Below are positions 60,325 through 64,000 of a DNA stretch of 64,000 nucleotides, in pieces. A program made the translations under genes and the position numbers. Origin of the DNA: Gymnogyps californianus (Eukaryota; Chordata; Aves; Accipitriformes; Cathartidae); the NCBI RefSeq assembly GCF_018139145.2, contig NC_059482.1:21847332-21911331 (forward strand), written 5' to 3'. The first letter of the stretch is position 1; each line of letters opens with the position of its first letter. Under the pieces are notes generated by a model. It was given only the letters and a program-made list of their open reading frames with translations. It ran no database searches and had not been told where the DNA came from.

Positions 60325-63300
60325 CTGCATGGAAAGGAGAGAGGCTGGTTCAGTGCTCTAATGTCCAACTCGCTCCTCCCACAGTGGGGAGGTCTACAAC
60401 ACACCAGAGGCTGCATCAAACATCTCAGCTCATACCCTAAGTAACCTCAACTGTCCCCTTGGCCTGCTCCTGCCCCACTCAGCCTGGCCACCCACATTTC
60501 TTATTCTGTGCATCCAGATCTGCTCATGGCAAACCCAACAACTGTGACTCATGTCTTCAAAAGTTATGACAGCCAGGAAGCAAGCTCCAGGCTTGCAAGC
60601 CTGCGGAGTCATGGCTGGGCATGGACAGGTTTGCCCATGGGGCATAGGTAGCTTCTGACCGGCATTACGAGATGGGGAAGCACACCGAGAGACACAGCAA
60701 CGCACCAAAAACTTGCTTTGGAAACAACAGAAATCTTCCAGACTTCAAGGTTTACCACTTTCCCAAAACAGCTGGTACCTACGCATGACAAGACACCACG
60801 CTAGCTGAATCCGGTACCACAGCTGTGTTGAGAAACTGGTCTGTATTGCAGTCACCAGGTTTGGGGTTCAAAGACTAGAGATCCGTAAAATGCACTCAGA
60901 ATCCAACTCAAGTTTGACCAGCTCAAACACCTCCAGAGAACATCAACCCACGCGTCCTCAAACTCCACTAGCTGGGGCCATCCGACCAGGTGAGGACATC
61001 CAGTTGCCGCTAATCCCAGCAGACTCGTGCTGAGGACTGCAGATGGTGCCCTGGCTGGCAGTGGTTTTGGGATGCAGCTCTCTGCTACCAGGCTGCCTTG
61101 AGAACATCACCTTGTTTCCCAAAAGCCATCCCAAAAGATGAGGATAACTCTTGGTCATCAACCAGGGATGAAAGCAAACAACTCCCTCAGTTCACCAGGA
61201 CATTGCCTCTTATCAACACCGACAGCCTGCACACCCCTGGCTCTTACTCCCCAGTTTTTCCCCAAATAGTTGGGACCTGCACTGGGACAGGAGACCCCAA
61301 CGCAGAAGAGGTCATGTTACGGCATTTTTTTGTCTTGTGATCCTGAAGTCTACCTGATGGTTTCCCACCTCCTCAACAGCAAGGACGTAGGAAGTACCTG
61401 TCGCAGGAGACTAGGTTAAGGAGAGATGGTTGGACCTGAGATGATTGGAGCCGAGATGGCTGAAGCAGACCTCCAAGAGGTAGCTGCACCGAAGAGCTAA
61501 GTCACTCCTGTCCTACCCAAGCTACTGAATTATTCAAGGCTGGACCAGACTCTTGCTGATTTTTCTAGCGTGCGCAGAGCTGCTCTGCATCTCGTTTGAT
61601 AAGAAATCCTAAGGGGCAGATTTCTCATGGTATAATTTGCAAGCAGAGCTGCGGCTTAATAGGATTTGATCTTCCCCAGGACACATGCTGTAAGGGCGAG
61701 ACGAGGAGGCTGCGGCCCCTCGCAGCCCTGCAGATACCTGACTGCTTGATCTGCCTCACGTAACAGATGCTGGGGTCTGCAAATTGCATTTCGAGTTGGA
61801 CTAAGTTTCGCTTTGATGTTGCAAACAACAGCCGAGGGCCAAATGCTCAGACGTGCAGAACCGATGGGAAGGAGGGACCCAGAGCATGCAGAGTTTGGGA
61901 GAGGAGATATCCAAGGGAGCAGCATCCTGGGCCATTGAAGCCAGCCTGAACGAGCCCCATATCTGGTTTTCCTGCAAAACCAGTTCCTGCTGCAGCAGCG
62001 CAGCCTGCCACCCACCCGGCACGGGGCTCCCGATGGAAGAGGAGCACAAATCCTCGACCTGGTTACATCTCCATGCCAAAATACGCATCACCTGTGCAGG
62101 ATGGAGAAAAAAACCCCCAAACCTCAGGGTAACGCGTGTTTTCAGAGGGAAGCGGCCAAAAGGACGGCACAGAGAAGCGGCGTGTGAAGCCGGCTGGTTC
62201 GGAGGTGGCCTCGATGCTGTCACATCCACCAGCTCCGTGCTGCTGCGAGGCAGGTGGGGAGGACGCAGGGCGGCACGGTTTGCCACGGCACCATTAGAGG
62301 AGGATGCTGGGCTTCTGCCAGCACAGCAACAACCCAGCCCGGCTCGTGCCAAAGTTGCTCGTGAAAACCCCTTCCCCAGTGACGCAGTAGCCCGGCAGAG
62401 CCTGAGTGGCTCAAGCCAAAACCCACCCGAGCTGACCCCAGGAGATGGCTGGCAGCACCGGGCTCACCTCGAGTCAGCCAGACCCCAGCCATGCCATGTA
62501 CCACCGCCCTGCGGCTCCACCAGGCTCAGCTCCTGCTACAAGGGATGGCGGCTGGGCAAAGCTCCTCGCCGGCTATCCTCTCCCTGCATCTGCTGAGATA
62601 AACCTTTTAGGGGGGGGTTGCCGGCGGAGAAGCAGCTCATTTACTCAGCACAAAACCAGGGCACTGTCTTGAAAGGCAAGAGGTCCGACGAACATGTGAA
62701 ACTGGGCTAAAAATCTCCCACCGACCACACTCCTCTGCCTCTGAGATGGAGCGGCACCAGATTCCCGTGGGCTGCCCCCTTCCCCGGGGGCACGGCGGCA
62801 GCCGAGCACGGCGAGCGCTGCCGCAGCTGCAGCTCCGAAGCGGGCTCGCAGCTCGCCCCGGCCCTCCTTAATCCCCAGGCAGTGCGAAGCGGGAGCAGCG
62901 GTAATGGCATTGCGTTAATGCGATCCTCTGGGCCTGCCACGCCAGCTCCCAGCGCCGGCATCTGCAGCAGGGCAGATGTCAGATGCAATCGCTTCCATCT
63001 AACCCACTACCCCAGATTCTCCTCCAGAGGATGAACGCGGCCCTGGCACTGCCTCCATGGTTCGCCTGTGACAGCGAGAACATCTTTTTAGGGCGAACTG
63101 AGCAGCAATAGGAGCTGTACCAGGCCCTCAGCTCTGGATGCTGGTACCTTTTGCTCAAGCTGAGCAGTGGGGCAGGAGACCCACCCCCCAGCACGTCTCC
63201 CCATCTCAGAAAGCATCCTCCAGCACCGGAACAGAGCTCACTTTCCCACTGCATTCAACCCACAGCGATGTTTTCCACCCCGTGTCCCTTATCGACTCAT

Positions 63301-64000
63301 TTTCTCGGCTCTCCCTTTCTTCAAGGGCTTCTGCCACCTCTCTCCTCAGCGGTCGCCTTTTCTCTGCCAATGCCTGAGCTGTCATCTCCCTCCTGGCCTC
63401 CTGCCTGGCCCAGCTGCTTTCCTGACCCCATTTTCAGACAAGGTTAAGGTCCCGGCCAGGCTCTAGCCTTTAAGCGGGCCCAGTGAAGCGGCCTTGCCAA
63501 GGGTGGAAATATCCAGGTTCTTTCATTGTGGTCCAAGTCACAAGGGCAGCTCCCATACGGGCTGGCAGCTGTGCCGCTCAACGGGCTCGAGCCAGCGGCC
63601 AGGAGGTAAATAGCTCCTCTCCGCCATCGGTCCCACAAGCTGTCGCTTTCTCGTCCTCCGTCGCTCTCATTTCGGCGCTCTTGGCTTCCTTCTGCTTACC
63701 GCGGTTTCCAAGTACTGGAAGTGCCCGCAGCACCAGCGCAAGCTGATCTCCCAGGGAAGCAATGAGGCTAAGGTCTCGGCAGAGGCATCCCGGTCCAAGG
63801 AGCTGTAGATCACTGCGACAAGGGCTGGGGCAGCGTGCCCGAGGTCCCCCTCCAGCCCACCCACCCAACGGTGCAGCGGGAGCCGGGAAGGGAACCTGTC
63901 TCCTTGCTTCAGGCTGGAGAGAAGGGCCAGGAGGAGCCTCCCCAAGAAGACACCCTGGACCCAAAAAGCACCAGACAAGCTGCTGGAGAATGGGACTCCA
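60325..64000. other. VAC14 intron continuing beyond the window
   Basis: I looked on the minus strand for the preceding VAC14 exon, which in human encodes an acidic PEDDELDEL block and SFSSGISVFTA, and did not find it. The whole segment is therefore taken as intron. It has no recognisable repeat or RNA gene. Confidence 0.65.

Noticed and set aside
61801..62596. ORFs of 183 codons (minus) and 247 codons (plus) overlapping each other
   Set aside because: No recognisable domain, no VAC14 similarity and overlapping on opposite strands. They are compatible with chance in GC-rich intron.
60325..64000. Search for the preceding VAC14 exon
   Set aside because: No minus-strand frame encodes the expected acidic linker or the SSGISVFTA-like end, so the exon is assumed to lie beyond 64000.

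Overview
The window is vertebrate nuclear DNA, almost certainly avian. It holds two protein genes split by many GT-AG introns, a CR1 LINE 3' end of the type abundant in birds, very GC-rich short-intron DNA with long C/G runs, and minisatellites, as expected of a small avian chromosome. There are no operons, phage, CRISPR arrays or plasmid features. The species cannot be named. The gene order MTSS2-VAC14 matches human 16q22, which from memory corresponds to chicken chromosome 11.

Both genes run on the minus strand, so the low coordinates are downstream. From 1 to 13810 lies MTSS2 (MTSS1L/ABBA), an I-BAR plus WH2 protein that bends membrane and binds actin. I assembled 15 coding exons whose lengths sum to 2232 nt, exactly 744 codons (743 aa plus stop), and every splice junction is GT-AG. 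One exon is only 9 nt long. Its 3' UTR (1-1665) appears to leave the window and contains a roughly 560-bp pyrimidine-only tract (on the mRNA strand). Its 5' end lies in a CpG island (about 13560-14300) with GGC repeats. Introns 1 and 14 carry minisatellites.

From about 14300 to 15930 there is a short intergenic gap. From about 15935 past 64000 lies VAC14, the HEAT-repeat scaffold of the PIKfyve-FIG4 complex that makes PI(3,5)P2. The window holds its poly(A) signal, its 3' UTR and the last nine coding exons (393 C-terminal residues plus stop, about half of the protein). The upstream exons and the promoter lie beyond 64000. The introns are long (up to 16.8 kb) and contain a CR1 fragment, A/T homopolymers, AT-rich islands and a striking 109-bp near-perfect palindrome at 17234-17342.

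The two products work in separate pathways: MTSS2 in plasma-membrane and actin protrusion, VAC14 in endolysosomal phosphoinositide control. They are linked here by conserved synteny, not by any visible shared function. I found no undescribed gene system. The most unusual signals are the palindrome, the 9-nt microexon behind a pyrimidine-rich 3' splice region, the higher-order minisatellite in MTSS2 intron 1, and an intronic 41-codon membrane-anchor-like ORF.
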